Shown piece after piece: positions 45,169 to 53,767 of a stretch of 64,000 nt of DNA; the stretch's first letter is position 1; the number at the start of each line of letters is the position of its first letter. Below the pieces are notes generated by a model that saw nothing but the letters and a program-made list of their open reading frames with translations, ran no database searches and had not been told where the DNA came from. The translations under genes and the position numbers were made by a program. The DNA is from Nitratireductor soli (GTDB lineage Bacteria > Pseudomonadota > Alphaproteobacteria > Rhizobiales > Rhizobiaceae), in contig NZ_LFVY01000013.1 in the NCBI RefSeq assembly GCF_001050155.1, positions 140,387 to 204,386 on the forward strand. The letters run 5' to 3'.

Positions 45169-45707
45169 GGCTTATGATAGCGCGGAAACGGAGGGCGATG
45201 CAAAGCCGCATCTTGTCGCAAGCGGCACGCGGCGCCCAACCCGTACCGGGGCCCGGGGGCGGAACCCTCCCGCCATCTGCAACTGGCGGGAGGGGTAGCT
45301 AGAAGTCATTGCTGGAGGCAATTGCGCGGACCGTTTGTCCACAAAAATCACCATAGCGCGCTCATGGTGCCTCGATTGCTATGGTATAATGCAATCATTG
45401 GGTGTATCGAATTGCGCGGTCGCGGAGCGCGCCCGGGAGACCAGCAGGGAGTAATTCTCCTGCCAGATGAGCGGTGGACAGCTCTGCGGCGGAAGATCAC
45501 TTGTCATGTCAGAGTGCAACTATTAGGTGTACTTTGCCAGCGGCAATGCGCAGTGGCATGTCGGCAGCACTGCCGGTTGATCAATCGTGCGTCTGTTTAA
45601 CGTATACTGAGTGTTTCACGCTCTTGACTTCCTGTTCACATCTATAGACATATGTATCCTGCCAGTCGGTTTATATGTGTCTGCCGGTCGGTTTTGGGGC
45701 GAAATGA
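45169..45707. other. Long intergenic region, partly low in G+C
   Basis: The first 130 bp are G+C-rich and hold an 11-bp hairpin at 45265-45294 (CCCTCCCGCCA/TGGCGGGAGGG). From about 45330 the base composition drops and a TATAAT occurs at 45385-45390. At 45649-45694 an imperfect 23-bp direct repeat ending CGGTTT occurs twice, just upstream of the next gene. No gene or known RNA is recognised here. Confidence 0.5.
45649..45694 (+). repeat. Two-copy 23-bp direct repeat upstream of the orphan gene
   Basis: CATATGTATCCTGCCAGTCG and TATATGTGTCTGCCGGTCG, each followed by GTTT, stand head to tail at 45649-45672 and 45672-45694, ending 13 bases before the next ATG. They could be operator half sites of a regulator, possibly the product of the gene itself. 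Confidence 0.6.
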
Positions 45708-46157
45708 ATGATCAAGGAATTCGACAAGCTGAAGCAGCAGCTGATCGAGCTTTCGGAGGCGGTAAACAAGTTCGAATCCGAAGCCGTGCAACTGCGCGTC
45801 GTCGAACTCGTTCTCGACCATAACCAGGGTCGGGGGCAGAATTTTTCGGAAAGCGGGATCGATCGCTATATTGCCGGCCCGGGCCTTGCCGAAATCGTCC
45901 ATGGTTCGCGGTCCGGGCGCAAGAAGAAGACGACGGACACCGCGCGCGGCGCCGTGGCCGCGCTGAACGAGCTGATCGGCAGCGGCTTCTTCGCCGAGCC
46001 GCGCACCATCAGCGACATCGTTTCCCATTGCGAGGGCGCGTTTGGCGCGCGCTACAAGTCGAACGCCTTTTCCGGCCCCCTGTCGCGCCATGCGCGCAGC
46101 GGCGTTCTCGGACGCGAGAAGAACGAGGACGGCAAGTTCGTTTACTTCAGGCCGTGA
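45708..46157 (+). CDS. Hypothetical protein with possible C-terminal winged helix
   Basis: A 149-residue protein not recognised. Residues 1-45 form a helical, acidic, coiled-coil-like region (IKEFDKLKQQLIELSEAVNK). A low-complexity basic stretch, SGRKKKTTDT near 67, separates it from a C-terminal part with AALNELIGSGFFAEPRTISD near 83 and LSRHARSGVLGREKNEDGKF near 123, which reads like the wing of a winged-helix domain. The ATG has GGGGCGA upstream. Low-G+C DNA and direct repeats lie before it. It may be a DNA-binding accessory gene; function is unknown. Confidence 0.65.
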   Translation: MIKEFDKLKQQLIELSEAVNKFESEAVQLRVVELVLDHNQGRGQNFSESGIDRYIAGPGLAEIVHGSRSGRKKKTTDTARGAVAALNELIGSGFFAEPRTISDIVSHCEGAFGARYKSNAFSGPLSRHARSGVLGREKNEDGKFVYFRP

Positions 46158-46198
46158 CCTGACCAACGGCACTCCAGCCGCGACGAGCCGGTCTAACT

Positions 46199-46256
46199 CT
46201 TTGTTTTTCCACATTTATGCAGACGTCAGGTGATTCTACCTGACTGCAAAATGCCC
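46199..46256 (+). repeat. Interspersed palindromic repeat, family 1, copy 3
   Basis: A variant copy: the first stem is CCACAT/ATGCAG (imperfect) and the second is GTCAGGTG/TACCTGAC with a changed base. It ends at the uvrD stop codon on the opposite strand. Confidence 0.85.
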
Positions 46257-48844
46257 TAGACACGCTCGACATAGCCATCCAGAACGCGTTTCTGGCCGGC
46301 CTTGTCGAAATCGATCGTCAGCTTGTTGCCGTCGATCCCGGCCACATTGCCATTGCCGAATTTGAGGTGGAACACCCGGTCGCCGACCTTGAAGGAGGAG
46401 GGCGTGTCTGAAACCGAGCGTGCAACCAGCTCGCCGTCGATGACGCGGCCTTTCACCGAGCCGCGGCCGGCGCCATAGCCCGAATCGGCCTCGCCATAGC
46501 CAATGCGCTCGACCTGGTGGCCGGAGCGTGTTCCCCAGTTGCGGTCCGTCGCCTCGGTGCGGTTCCTCTGCGCCCGCTGCCAGCCGGGCGTGGCATAGGT
46601 GTTCGAGAACGCACCGGCATCGTCGAAGCGCGACTTCCCGTATGGGTTGGGCCGTCCAGGCCCGGAGCCGGCACCGTAGCCGCCATAATTGCCGCTGTCC
46701 TCGGCGACGTCGACATGGGCCTCGGGAAGCTCGTCGAGGAAACGGGAGGGGATGGTGGATTGCCAGAGCCCGTGAATGCGCCGGTTCGACGTGAACCACA
46801 GGTGCAGGTTCTTCTTGGCGCGCGTCAGGCCGACATAGGCTAGGCGGCGCTCTTCCTCGAGGCCGGATCGGCCGCCTTCGTCGAGCGCGCGCTGGTGCGG
46901 AAACAGGCCTTCCTCCCAGCCGGGCAGGAAGACGGTCTCGAATTCGAGCCCCTTGGCCGAATGCAGCGTCATCAGGCTGACGGCGTCCAGGTCCTCATGC
47001 TTTTCGGCATCCATGACCAGCGCCACATGTTCGAGGAAACCGCGCAGGCTGTCGTAATCCTCCATGGAGCGGATCAACTCCTTGAGGTTTTCCAGCCGGC
47101 CGGGTGCTTCGACCGAGCGGTCGTTCTTCCACATGTCCGTGTAGCCGGATTCCTCGAGGATCGTCTGCGCCAGCTCCGTGTGCGGCGTGTTTTCCAGCAA
47201 GCCCTGCCAGCGTTCGATGCTCTCGGCGAGGTTGCGCAGGGCGGCGCGCGGCTTGGGCTTCATCTCCTCGGTGCCGACCAGATCGCGCGCGGCCTGGAGC
47301 AGGGTCACCTGACGCATGCGCGCCACGTCGTGAACCTGGCGGACGCTGGCCTCGCCCAGTCCGCGCTTGGGAACGTTGACGATGCGCTCGAAGGCAAGAT
47401 CGTCGGCCGCCTGCGCGACGATGCGGAAATAGGCCAGCGCATCGCGCACCTCCATCCGCTCGTAGAAGCGCGGGCCGCCGATGACGCGATAGTTGAGACC
47501 GAGCGTGACGAAGCGGTCTTCGAACTCGCGCATCTGGAAAGACGCACGCACCAGGATCGCCATGTCGTTCAGCGCATGGCCCCTGGCTTGCGCCGCCTCG
47601 ATCTCCTCGCCGACGGCGCGCGCCTCCTCCTCCGAATCCCAGGCCGCGTGGACGCGCACCTTGGCGTCGTCCGGGTCGCTGTGGTCGGTGAACAACGTCT
47701 TGCCGAGGCGCCCTTCATTGTGGGCGATCAGATGCGATGCCGCGCCGAGAATATGCGCGGTGGAGCGATAGTTGCGCTCGAGCCGGATGACGGTCGCGCC
47801 GGGAAAATCCTTCTCGAAGCGCAGGATGTTGTCGACCTCCGCGCCGCGCCAGCCATAGATCGACTGGTCGTCGTCGCCGACGCAGCAGATGTTGACTTTG
47901 CTTTCGCTCACGGTCCGTCCTGAAACGGACCCCTCCGCGAGGGCGGCCTGACCGGCCGACGCCCGGTCGGGCTTGCGGCCTTCGGCCGTCTGGCGCCCGG
48001 CATCCGGCCGCTGGGCGAGCAGGCGCAGCCACATATATTGCGCGGTGTTGGTGTCCTGGTACTCGTCGACGAGGATGTATTTGAACTTGCGGTGATAATC
48101 GGCGAGCACATCGGGATTGTCGCGCAGGATGCGGATCGGCAGGCACAGGAGATCGCCGAAATCGGTGGCGTTGAGCGTCTTCAGGCGCTCCTGGTAGGCG
48201 GCGTAGAGTTCACGGCCCTTGCCGCCGGCAAAGGCGCGCGCGTCACCTTCGGGGATTTCCTTCGGCGCCAGGCCCTTGTTCTTCCAGCCGTCGATCATCT
48301 GGGCGAACTGGCGCGGCGGCCAGCGCTTGTCGTCCAGGCCCTCGGCCTGGATGATCTGCTTGATCAGCCGGATCTGGTCGTCGGTGTCGAGGATGGTGAA
48401 GGACGATTTGAGGCCGGCCAGTTCGGCGTGGCGGCGCAGGATCTTGACGCCGATCGAGTGGAACGTGCCGAGCCAGGGCATGCCCTCGATGGCTTCGCCG
48501 ACCAGCGCGCCGATGCGCATCTTCATCTCGCGGGCGGCCTTGTTGGTGAACGTCACGGCGAGAATCTGCGAAGGGTAGGCGCGGCCGGTGGCCAGGATAT
48601 GGGCGATGCGGGTGGTCAGAACGCGCGTCTTGCCGGTGCCGGCGCCGGCCAGGACGAGAACCGGCCCTTCGGTGGTCTCGACGGCCAGGCGCTGTTCGGG
48701 GTTCAGCGCATCGAGATAGCGCGATGGCGCGGCGCGGGCGGCCATGGCGCGCGCGGCAATGCCTGACGGTTTCGGCGCAGCCGGAGCATCCCGGGCCGGC
48801 TCGTCCTCGTCGAAGAATGGAATATCGTCAGGAAATCCGGACAT
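46256..48844 (-). CDS. uvrD: UvrD/PcrA-type 3'-5' DNA helicase
   Basis: An 862-residue superfamily 1 helicase. Walker A GAGTGKT at 67-73, motif Ia LAVTFTNKAAREMK near 97, Walker B LVDEYQDTN near 257, motif III CCVGDDDQSIYGWRGAE near 320, motif IV RLERNYRS near 350, motifs V and VI near 580-640 (VSLMTLHSAKGLEFETVFL, RRLAYVGLTRAKK). The C-terminal Tudor-like part is also present. It unwinds DNA in excision and mismatch repair. Residues 279-316 are an insertion encoded by palindromic DNA, just before motif III. The ATG at 48844 is chosen over an upstream start because MSGFPDDIPFFDED is the usual N-terminus. Confidence 0.94.
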   Translation of the reverse strand: MSGFPDDIPFFDEDEPARDAPAAPKPSGIAARAMAARAAPSRYLDALNPEQRLAVETTEGPVLVLAGAGTGKTRVLTTRIAHILATGRAYPSQILAVTFTNKAAREMKMRIGALVGEAIEGMPWLGTFHSIGVKILRRHAELAGLKSSFTILDTDDQIRLIKQIIQAEGLDDKRWPPRQFAQMIDGWKNKGLAPKEIPEGDARAFAGGKGRELYAAYQERLKTLNATDFGDLLCLPIRILRDNPDVLADYHRKFKYILVDEYQDTNTAQYMWLRLLAQRPDAGRQTAEGRKPDRASAGQAALAEGSVSGRTVSESKVNICCVGDDDQSIYGWRGAEVDNILRFEKDFPGATVIRLERNYRSTAHILGAASHLIAHNEGRLGKTLFTDHSDPDDAKVRVHAAWDSEEEARAVGEEIEAAQARGHALNDMAILVRASFQMREFEDRFVTLGLNYRVIGGPRFYERMEVRDALAYFRIVAQAADDLAFERIVNVPKRGLGEASVRQVHDVARMRQVTLLQAARDLVGTEEMKPKPRAALRNLAESIERWQGLLENTPHTELAQTILEESGYTDMWKNDRSVEAPGRLENLKELIRSMEDYDSLRGFLEHVALVMDAEKHEDLDAVSLMTLHSAKGLEFETVFLPGWEEGLFPHQRALDEGGRSGLEEERRLAYVGLTRAKKNLHLWFTSNRRIHGLWQSTIPSRFLDELPEAHVDVAEDSGNYGGYGAGSGPGRPNPYGKSRFDDAGAFSNTYATPGWQRAQRNRTEATDRNWGTRSGHQVERIGYGEADSGYGAGRGSVKGRVIDGELVARSVSDTPSSFKVGDRVFHLKFGNGNVAGIDGNKLTIDFDKAGQKRVLDGYVERV
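47897..48010 (-). repeat. Palindromic repeat inserted in frame in uvrD
   Basis: A 114-bp segment with three stems: GGTCCGT/ACGGACC (47912-47931), CCCTC/GAGGG (47931-47943) and CGGCC/GGCCG (47976-47988). It is read through as 38 residues (279-316) of low complexity, rich in Ala, Gly, Arg and Ser. The surrounding helicase sequence is conserved on both sides. It resembles in principle the in-frame palindromic elements of Rickettsia proteins. Confidence 0.65.
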
Positions 48845-49151
48845 CGCTTCTGCATATGGTGATTCGGGGGGCTGAGCCCAAGGATGTTTTCTATTTGTAC
48901 CGGTTTGCGGGCAAGGAACCAAGAGGTCGCCGACTGTTCATTTGCCGGCAAAAGGGAAGGCGGGGCGGGATTGACCCCGGCGGCGAAATTGCCGATGTTT
49001 TGCGCCGGCCGGGCGCAGCCGGCAGTCCGCGCTCCTGACGGAGCATGGCGAATGCGCCCTCATTCCTTTCCAAGGCTCCTTTCGTGGGCGGCGAAGGCAT
49101 CGGCAATGCGGACACTGATCGTTTCTTTCGCCGCGATGAAGGACCTGGAAC
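48845..49151. other. Intergenic region without recognised features
   Basis: It holds the divergent promoters of uvrD (minus) and the glyoxalase-like gene (plus). Open frames across it lack family residues and codon bias. I see no RNA gene or repeat. Confidence 0.5.
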
Positions 49152-49721
49152 ATGCGTACATTCATGGATTCCCCGGCGATGGCGAAAGCCACGCGCGAAA
49201 ATCCCAAGGCGATGGCGAAAGCCATGCGCGAAGCTTTGGCCGACCGGGATATGGCCATTTCGCACAGCGAGGCGCTGGAAATCGTTGCCCGGCAATTCGG
49301 CTTCGACAATTGGAACATCCTTGCGGCGAAATTGAACGAGGGTGACGGCAAAGAGGCGTGGCTCAAACCGGCCATCCCGATCTTCCGCATCTTCGATGAG
49401 GCGAAGGCGCGCGAGTTCTACCTGGATTTTCTCGGCTTCAAGGTGGATTGGGAGCACAGGTTCGGGCCGGACGCGCCGCTCTACATGCAGGTCTCGCGCA
49501 GCGATCTCATGCTGCATCTGAGCGAGCATTCGGGCGATGCGACGCCTGGCGGCAACGCCGTGGTCTTCGCCTCGGGCGTCGAGGCGCTGCACAAGGAACT
49601 CGCCTTGCGCAACTACAAATACAATCGCCCGGGGCTGGAAAAGCAGGAATGGGGGCTCGAGGTCGGGGTGATCGACCCGTTCGGCAACCGCCTGCGCTTC
49701 ATCGAGCGCGAGGACAAATAG
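49152..49721 (+). CDS. Glyoxalase/bleomycin-resistance superfamily protein with N-terminal helical domain
   Basis: A 189-residue protein. Residues about 18-62 match the helical domain often fused to such proteins (AMREALADRDMAISHSEALE, then ARQFGFDNWNILAAKL). Residues 72-185 form a VOC domain: IPIFRIFDEAKAREFYLDFL, VSRSDLMLHLSEHSGDATPG and VGVIDPFGNRLRFIERED. It may give resistance to a drug or process a small thiol adduct. A near-perfect 25-bp direct repeat at 49175-49232 duplicates part of the N-terminus. Confidence 0.85.
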   Translation: MRTFMDSPAMAKATRENPKAMAKAMREALADRDMAISHSEALEIVARQFGFDNWNILAAKLNEGDGKEAWLKPAIPIFRIFDEAKAREFYLDFLGFKVDWEHRFGPDAPLYMQVSRSDLMLHLSEHSGDATPGGNAVVFASGVEALHKELALRNYKYNRPGLEKQEWGLEVGVIDPFGNRLRFIEREDK

Positions 49722-50049
49722 CCGTCAGTGCTCTCGACGATGCGCTTGCGTTCATCTTCGAGCCGCTTCAGCCGGGCAATGCGCGCGCCTCGATCAGGTG
49801 TTCGCGCGCGATGCAATCGGCGCTTTCACACGGCTTCTGGGGATGCCCACGCGTTCAAAAATGTTGTCCGATCGACCACATGATGCAAACCACCGTCATT
49901 GTGTTGGCGACCGTACAGGCCAGATTGCGGCGAACGATAAGGACGCAGGCGGCAGGCGCTCGTTTCACGAGGCTGTGAATGGACGCGGGCGCTCCGCGCC
50001 TTACCTTGCCTTGCGGCGGGAACCGACAACGAGAATGGGAGCGTTTGCG
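49722..50049. other. Intergenic region, nothing clear
   Basis: Between the glyoxalase-like and hydrolase genes. A 31-codon frame at 49883-49978 and a 67-codon minus-strand frame exist, but neither shows a family pattern or a convincing ribosome-binding site. Probable promoter region of the hydrolase. Confidence 0.4.
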
Positions 50050-50940
50050 ATGCAGGTAAAGCCGGAGAAAACCCCGAAAATCACCCAGGCGATGATCGAC
50101 GCCTATGACGAATACACCCATCTGACGCTCGACCGCCGGGCATTCATGAATCGGCTGACAATGCTGGCCGGCTCGGGTGCGGCGGCGGCCGTCATCGCAC
50201 CGATGCTGGCGGCGCGTTCCGCGCATGCGGCAATGATTGCCGAGGACGACGAACGACTGACGGCCGAGGATATCACCTATCCCGGCGACGGTGGCGATAT
50301 GATGGGCTATCTGGTGCGACCTGCGGGAGGCTCGGACAAGCTTCCAGCCGTGATCGTCATCCACGAAAACCGCGGGCTCAACCCGCATATCCGCGATGTC
50401 GCGCGGCGCATGGCGCTGGAGGGCTTCGTCGCGCTGGCGCCCGATTTCCTGTCGCCCGACGGTGGCACGCCGGACGACGAGGACAAGGCGCGCGAGATGA
50501 TCGGCGCGCTGGATGCCGGCAGCACGGTCGGCAACGGGATCGCCACGGAGGCGTTCCTAGCCGGCCACGACGCGAGCAACGGCAATGTCGGCGCGGTCGG
50601 CTTCTGCTGGGGCGGCGGCCTGGTCAACCAACTCGCCGTCAACGCCGAAGGGCTGGACGCCGCCGTTGCCTATTACGGGCGACAGGCGGACGCGGCAGAC
50701 GTGCCGAAGATCAATGCGCCGCTGCTCTTGCACTATGCCGGGCTCGACGAGCGCATCAATGCCGGCATCGAGGCGTATCGTGCCGCGCTGGAAAGTGCGG
50801 GCAAGACGTTCACCATCGAAGTTTACGAGGGCGTCAATCACGCCTTCAACAACGATACGTCCGAAGCGCGCTACGACAAGGAAGCCGCTGACCTCGCCTG
50901 GCAAAGGACGGTGGATTTCCTGAAGGCAAATTTGGCTTAG
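50050..50940 (+). CDS. Dienelactone hydrolase family protein with Tat-type signal
   Basis: A 296-residue alpha/beta hydrolase. After a long N-region, LDRRAFMNRL and a hydrophobic stretch to AARSAHA (about 28-59) form a probable twin-arginine signal, so the enzyme should be periplasmic. The catalytic triad is present: nucleophile Cys in VGFCWGGG (about 183), Asp in YAGLDERI (about 233), and His in VNHAFNND (about 263). Cysteine rather than serine as nucleophile is the dienelactone hydrolase type. Its substrate is unknown. The ATG at 50050 is chosen because GGGAG lies upstream; an ATG at 50035 is an alternative. Confidence 0.88.
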   Translation: MQVKPEKTPKITQAMIDAYDEYTHLTLDRRAFMNRLTMLAGSGAAAAVIAPMLAARSAHAAMIAEDDERLTAEDITYPGDGGDMMGYLVRPAGGSDKLPAVIVIHENRGLNPHIRDVARRMALEGFVALAPDFLSPDGGTPDDEDKAREMIGALDAGSTVGNGIATEAFLAGHDASNGNVGAVGFCWGGGLVNQLAVNAEGLDAAVAYYGRQADAADVPKINAPLLLHYAGLDERINAGIEAYRAALESAGKTFTIEVYEGVNHAFNNDTSEARYDKEAADLAWQRTVDFLKANLA

Positions 50941-50966
50941 CTTTGTCCCGAGGCGCTGCCGCGCCC

Positions 50967-51197
50967 TCAGCCAGCCCCGTAGGGATAGGGATCATAGCCG
51001 GAGAAAATGCGCTTCTGGCGGGCGCGACGAACGATGGCACGGATGAAGATGAGATCGATGGGGATTGGCCGGTGCGCCCGCTCCAGCCCATACAACTCGT
51101 CGTCCAGCGATTTCAGCGCGCGCCAGAAATCATAGTCGCTGATCTCGGCCGAGCGGGCGAGACTGTCCGACAATTCCCTGGCTTCCGGGTTCAGCAA
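50967..51197 (-). CDS. Conserved small protein, unknown function
   Basis: A 76-residue protein starting at TTG 51197, with GAGGA 5 bases upstream. It is acidic and helical (ARSAEISDYDFWRALKSLDD near residue 15) and ends in a basic helix with SGYDPYPYGAG. An open frame extends upstream to 51296 with less convincing sequence. No domain is recognised. Two CtrA-like half sites lie upstream at 51279-51312. Confidence 0.6.
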   Translation of the reverse strand: MLNPEARELSDSLARSAEISDYDFWRALKSLDDELYGLERAHRPIPIDLIFIRAIVRRARQKRIFSGYDPYPYGAG

Positions 51198-51278
51198 TGT
51201 TTTCCTCGCGCCGACGAATCGCTGTGATGCTTGCGCAAAACCGTCGGCCCGGAGGCATGGCGCCTTCAAGCGGGCGAC

Positions 51279-51312
51279 ATGGTTAAAGTTGTGCAAAGAC
51301 GGCTATGGTTAA
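51279..51312 (-). promoter_or_regulatory. Paired TTAACCAT half sites (CtrA-like)
   Basis: TTAACCAT occurs twice on the minus strand (complement ATGGTTAA at 51279-51286 and 51305-51312), 26 bp apart, about 80 bp upstream of the small gene at 51197. CtrA half sites in alphaproteobacteria have this sequence. The first copy lies inside the extended frame of the small gene, which argues for the shorter start. Confidence 0.4.
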
Positions 51313-51355
51313 CGCGTCGTGACCACGGCTGACCTCTGCCAAGCCGTCAAAAAAC

Positions 51356-53023
51356 CTAACGGTGCTCTTCCTCGCTGAGCTCGACCAGCGCCTTGTTGAA
51401 CGAGCGCAGGGCGCGGACGTGGCTGGCGAAGGCGATGACCTTGCTGTGATCGGCCGGATCGACGACGGGCAGCCGGTCATGGCCGCCCTTGTCGAAGGCG
51501 CGCAAGGCCGCTTCGAGCGTATCGGTCGGCTTGAGCGCCGGTGCGCCGGTTTCGGGATCGTAGGTGATGGGGGCGGCGTCCTCATCGAGGACCTCCATGA
51601 AATCCATCACGCGCGTGACCTGGCCGAGCGCGCGGTGCGGACCCTCGACGAGGAAAAGCCCGCGCATTTCAAGTTGCCACTGAAACCAGGAATGGCCGTG
51701 GATCGCCTGGGTAATGCCATGCGCGACGGCCACCGTCAGAAGCAGGGCGATCGATATTTCGTAGCCGCCGGTCAGTTCGAAGACGATGACCGTGGTGGAG
51801 ATCGGCGCGCCGAGAACGGCACCGGCCACCGCGCCCATGCCGAGGATCGCGTATAGCCCCTCGCTGGAGGACATGGTGGGAAAGACCGAGGCGGCGATGA
51901 CGCCGAAGGCGCCGCCGGTCAGCGCGCCGAGGAACAGCGCCGGGGAGAAGATGCCGCCGCCGAAGCGCATGGCGAGCGTGATCGCCGTCGCCGCGGTCTT
52001 GACGACGATCAGCGCCAGCATGATGGCCAGCGGCAGATGGTTCCACAGCGCCATGTCGGTGATCTCGTAGCCGACGCCCAGCACTTGTGGGAAGAACACG
52101 GCGATGCCGCCGACGACGATCCCGCCGGCCAGCGGCCGCGTCCACAACGGGATATGGATGGCGCGCGCCGCATATTCGGCGGCGAACAGGGCGAATTGGA
52201 ACAGGATCGCCACGACCGCCGCCGTGATGCCGAGCAGCGCGAAAGCCGGAAACTCCCAGAATGAGGTGATCTGGTGTGTCGGCACCAGGAAAGCCGCGGC
52301 GCTGCCGAACCACAGGCGCGAAACGACAGCCCCCGCCGCAGAGGCGATGACGATGGGCACGAAAGAGCGCATCGCGTAGTGACCGAGGATCACTTCATGG
52401 GCGAACAGGACGCCGGCGATGGGGGCGTTGAAGGAGGCGGAGATGGCGGCGGCGACGCCGGCGCCGAGCAGGGTGCGGCGGCACCATTCGGGCAGGTTGG
52501 CCCGCCAGGCGATGGCCGTCGCCAACACGGCACCCAGATGCACCACCGGTCCCTCGCGGCCGGCGCTGGCGCCCGAGCCGAGCGACAGGGCGGTGACGAA
52601 GGCCGACAAAAGGCCCTGGCGCAGCGACAGCTTGCGGCCGGAAAGGGCGCGTGCCTCGATGACGTCGGCGACAGCGCCCGTGCGCCGCGCCTCCAGCCGG
52701 GTGAGCAGCAGGCCGACCAAGAGGCCGCCGACCGTCGGGCCGGCCATGATCCAGTACCAGGGCAGCGAAAGGGCAGCCGTGAAGACCCGTTCGGAACGCG
52801 TGCCCAGCCAGAACAATTGAAAGACGCCGATCAATTCGCGGAAGACGATCGCCGCGACCGCGACGCCGAGACCGAGCAGCAATGACAGCGTCCAGATGAG
52901 CGGCAACCTGGCCTTGACGAAAGCGTCGAGATTGGGCTCCACCCAGGTCCAGACCACACGCGGCAGGCGCTGGAGCAGCCGGGCAATCATTTTTGCGCGG
53001 GTCAGGAGCACAACTTGCCTCAC
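51356..53023 (-). CDS. ClC-family chloride channel/transporter with CBS domain
   Basis: A 555-residue protein with the ClC fold of many helices (about 40-440). Motifs: GSGASAGREGPVVHLG near 150 (the GREGP loop carries the gating glutamate) and GGGIFSPALFLGAL near 350. A CBS domain pair in truncated form follows from about 465 (TGAPALKPTDTLEAALRAFD). It exchanges chloride for protons or conducts chloride. The GTG start overlaps the thioesterase stop by 4 bp; ATG at 52990 is an alternative. Confidence 0.93.
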   Translation of the reverse strand: MRQVVLLTRAKMIARLLQRLPRVVWTWVEPNLDAFVKARLPLIWTLSLLLGLGVAVAAIVFRELIGVFQLFWLGTRSERVFTAALSLPWYWIMAGPTVGGLLVGLLLTRLEARRTGAVADVIEARALSGRKLSLRQGLLSAFVTALSLGSGASAGREGPVVHLGAVLATAIAWRANLPEWCRRTLLGAGVAAAISASFNAPIAGVLFAHEVILGHYAMRSFVPIVIASAAGAVVSRLWFGSAAAFLVPTHQITSFWEFPAFALLGITAAVVAILFQFALFAAEYAARAIHIPLWTRPLAGGIVVGGIAVFFPQVLGVGYEITDMALWNHLPLAIMLALIVVKTAATAITLAMRFGGGIFSPALFLGALTGGAFGVIAASVFPTMSSSEGLYAILGMGAVAGAVLGAPISTTVIVFELTGGYEISIALLLTVAVAHGITQAIHGHSWFQWQLEMRGLFLVEGPHRALGQVTRVMDFMEVLDEDAAPITYDPETGAPALKPTDTLEAALRAFDKGGHDRLPVVDPADHSKVIAFASHVRALRSFNKALVELSEEEHR

Positions 53024-53526
53024 CGGCGCTTAATGGCGATGGCCCGGCCGGCCTGTTTCGGCCGGGGCAGGGATGCATGCAGGGCGCGCATCGCCTCGAC
53101 GCGCTCAAGGACATCGGCGGGGAAGGGGGCGACCCGAGGGCCGCCTTTGGGGCCGCCCCGGGGACCACCCATGTCGATGTGCAGGGTCAGGGTCTCGCAG
53201 GTCGCGGCAAGCCAGCCTTCGTCCGCATGGCGCAGTTCCTGAAAGGCATGCAGGCGCTTCTCGTCATGATCGAGCAGTTGGAACGTGGCGCGCAGGCGGT
53301 CGCCCAAATGCAGTTCGCGGACATAGCAGACATGGATTTCGGCGGTATAGGTGGTCAACCCGCGTGTCGCGGCATAGCGCGGTCCCATGCCCAGCTCGGC
53401 GGAGACCACGTCGCCGGCGCGGTCGAACAACACCGTATAGTAGGCCATGTTGAGATGGCCGTTATAGTCGATCCAGTCTTTCTCGATGGACATCACACCG
53501 GAGGTGTGGGGTGCTCGATCGGGCAT
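53020..53526 (-). CDS. Acyl-CoA thioesterase (hotdog fold, 4HBT type)
   Basis: A 168-residue single hotdog domain. DWIDYNGHLNMAYYTVLFDR near 21 carries the catalytic aspartate-type and HLNMAYY motifs, followed by TYTAEIHVCYVRELHLGDRL. It likely hydrolyses an acyl-CoA, chain length unknown; relatives occur in carnitine and 4-hydroxybenzoyl-CoA routes. The C-terminus has an unusual Gly/Pro-rich insert, MGGPRGGPKGGPRVAPF. It shares a 4-bp overlap with the ClC gene. ATG at 53526 is chosen because the frame further upstream lies over a promoter region. Confidence 0.85.
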   Translation of the reverse strand: MPDRAPHTSGVMSIEKDWIDYNGHLNMAYYTVLFDRAGDVVSAELGMGPRYAATRGLTTYTAEIHVCYVRELHLGDRLRATFQLLDHDEKRLHAFQELRHADEGWLAATCETLTLHIDMGGPRGGPKGGPRVAPFPADVLERVEAMRALHASLPRPKQAGRAIAIKRR

Positions 53527-53767
53527 CGTTGTTCCGTTTAGAGTCCCGGCTATCGCCGGCGCAGTTTCAGGCGGACGGCTGGGACTTCCTAAACCAGAAA
53601 GCGGCTCCATTGAACCATCATCATGGCCTATCTTTTTGTTTAACCGCGATCTTTTCCAAAAAATCGAGTTTCGAGCTTCATCGAGCATGCATAAATACCG
53701 GGGATTCGGATAGAAGGGACAATCGGCCCGATAGAACAGGGTTGGACAAGCCAATCGGAGGATATTC

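Noticed and set aside
45322..45600. 92-codon frame in the low-G+C intergenic region
   Set aside because: TTG start, no ribosome-binding site, cysteine- and arginine-rich sequence without a fold signature.
49826..50029. 67-codon minus-strand frame and a 31-codon plus-strand frame in the gap upstream of the hydrolase
   Set aside because: No homology signal, no good ribosome-binding site, and they overlap each other.
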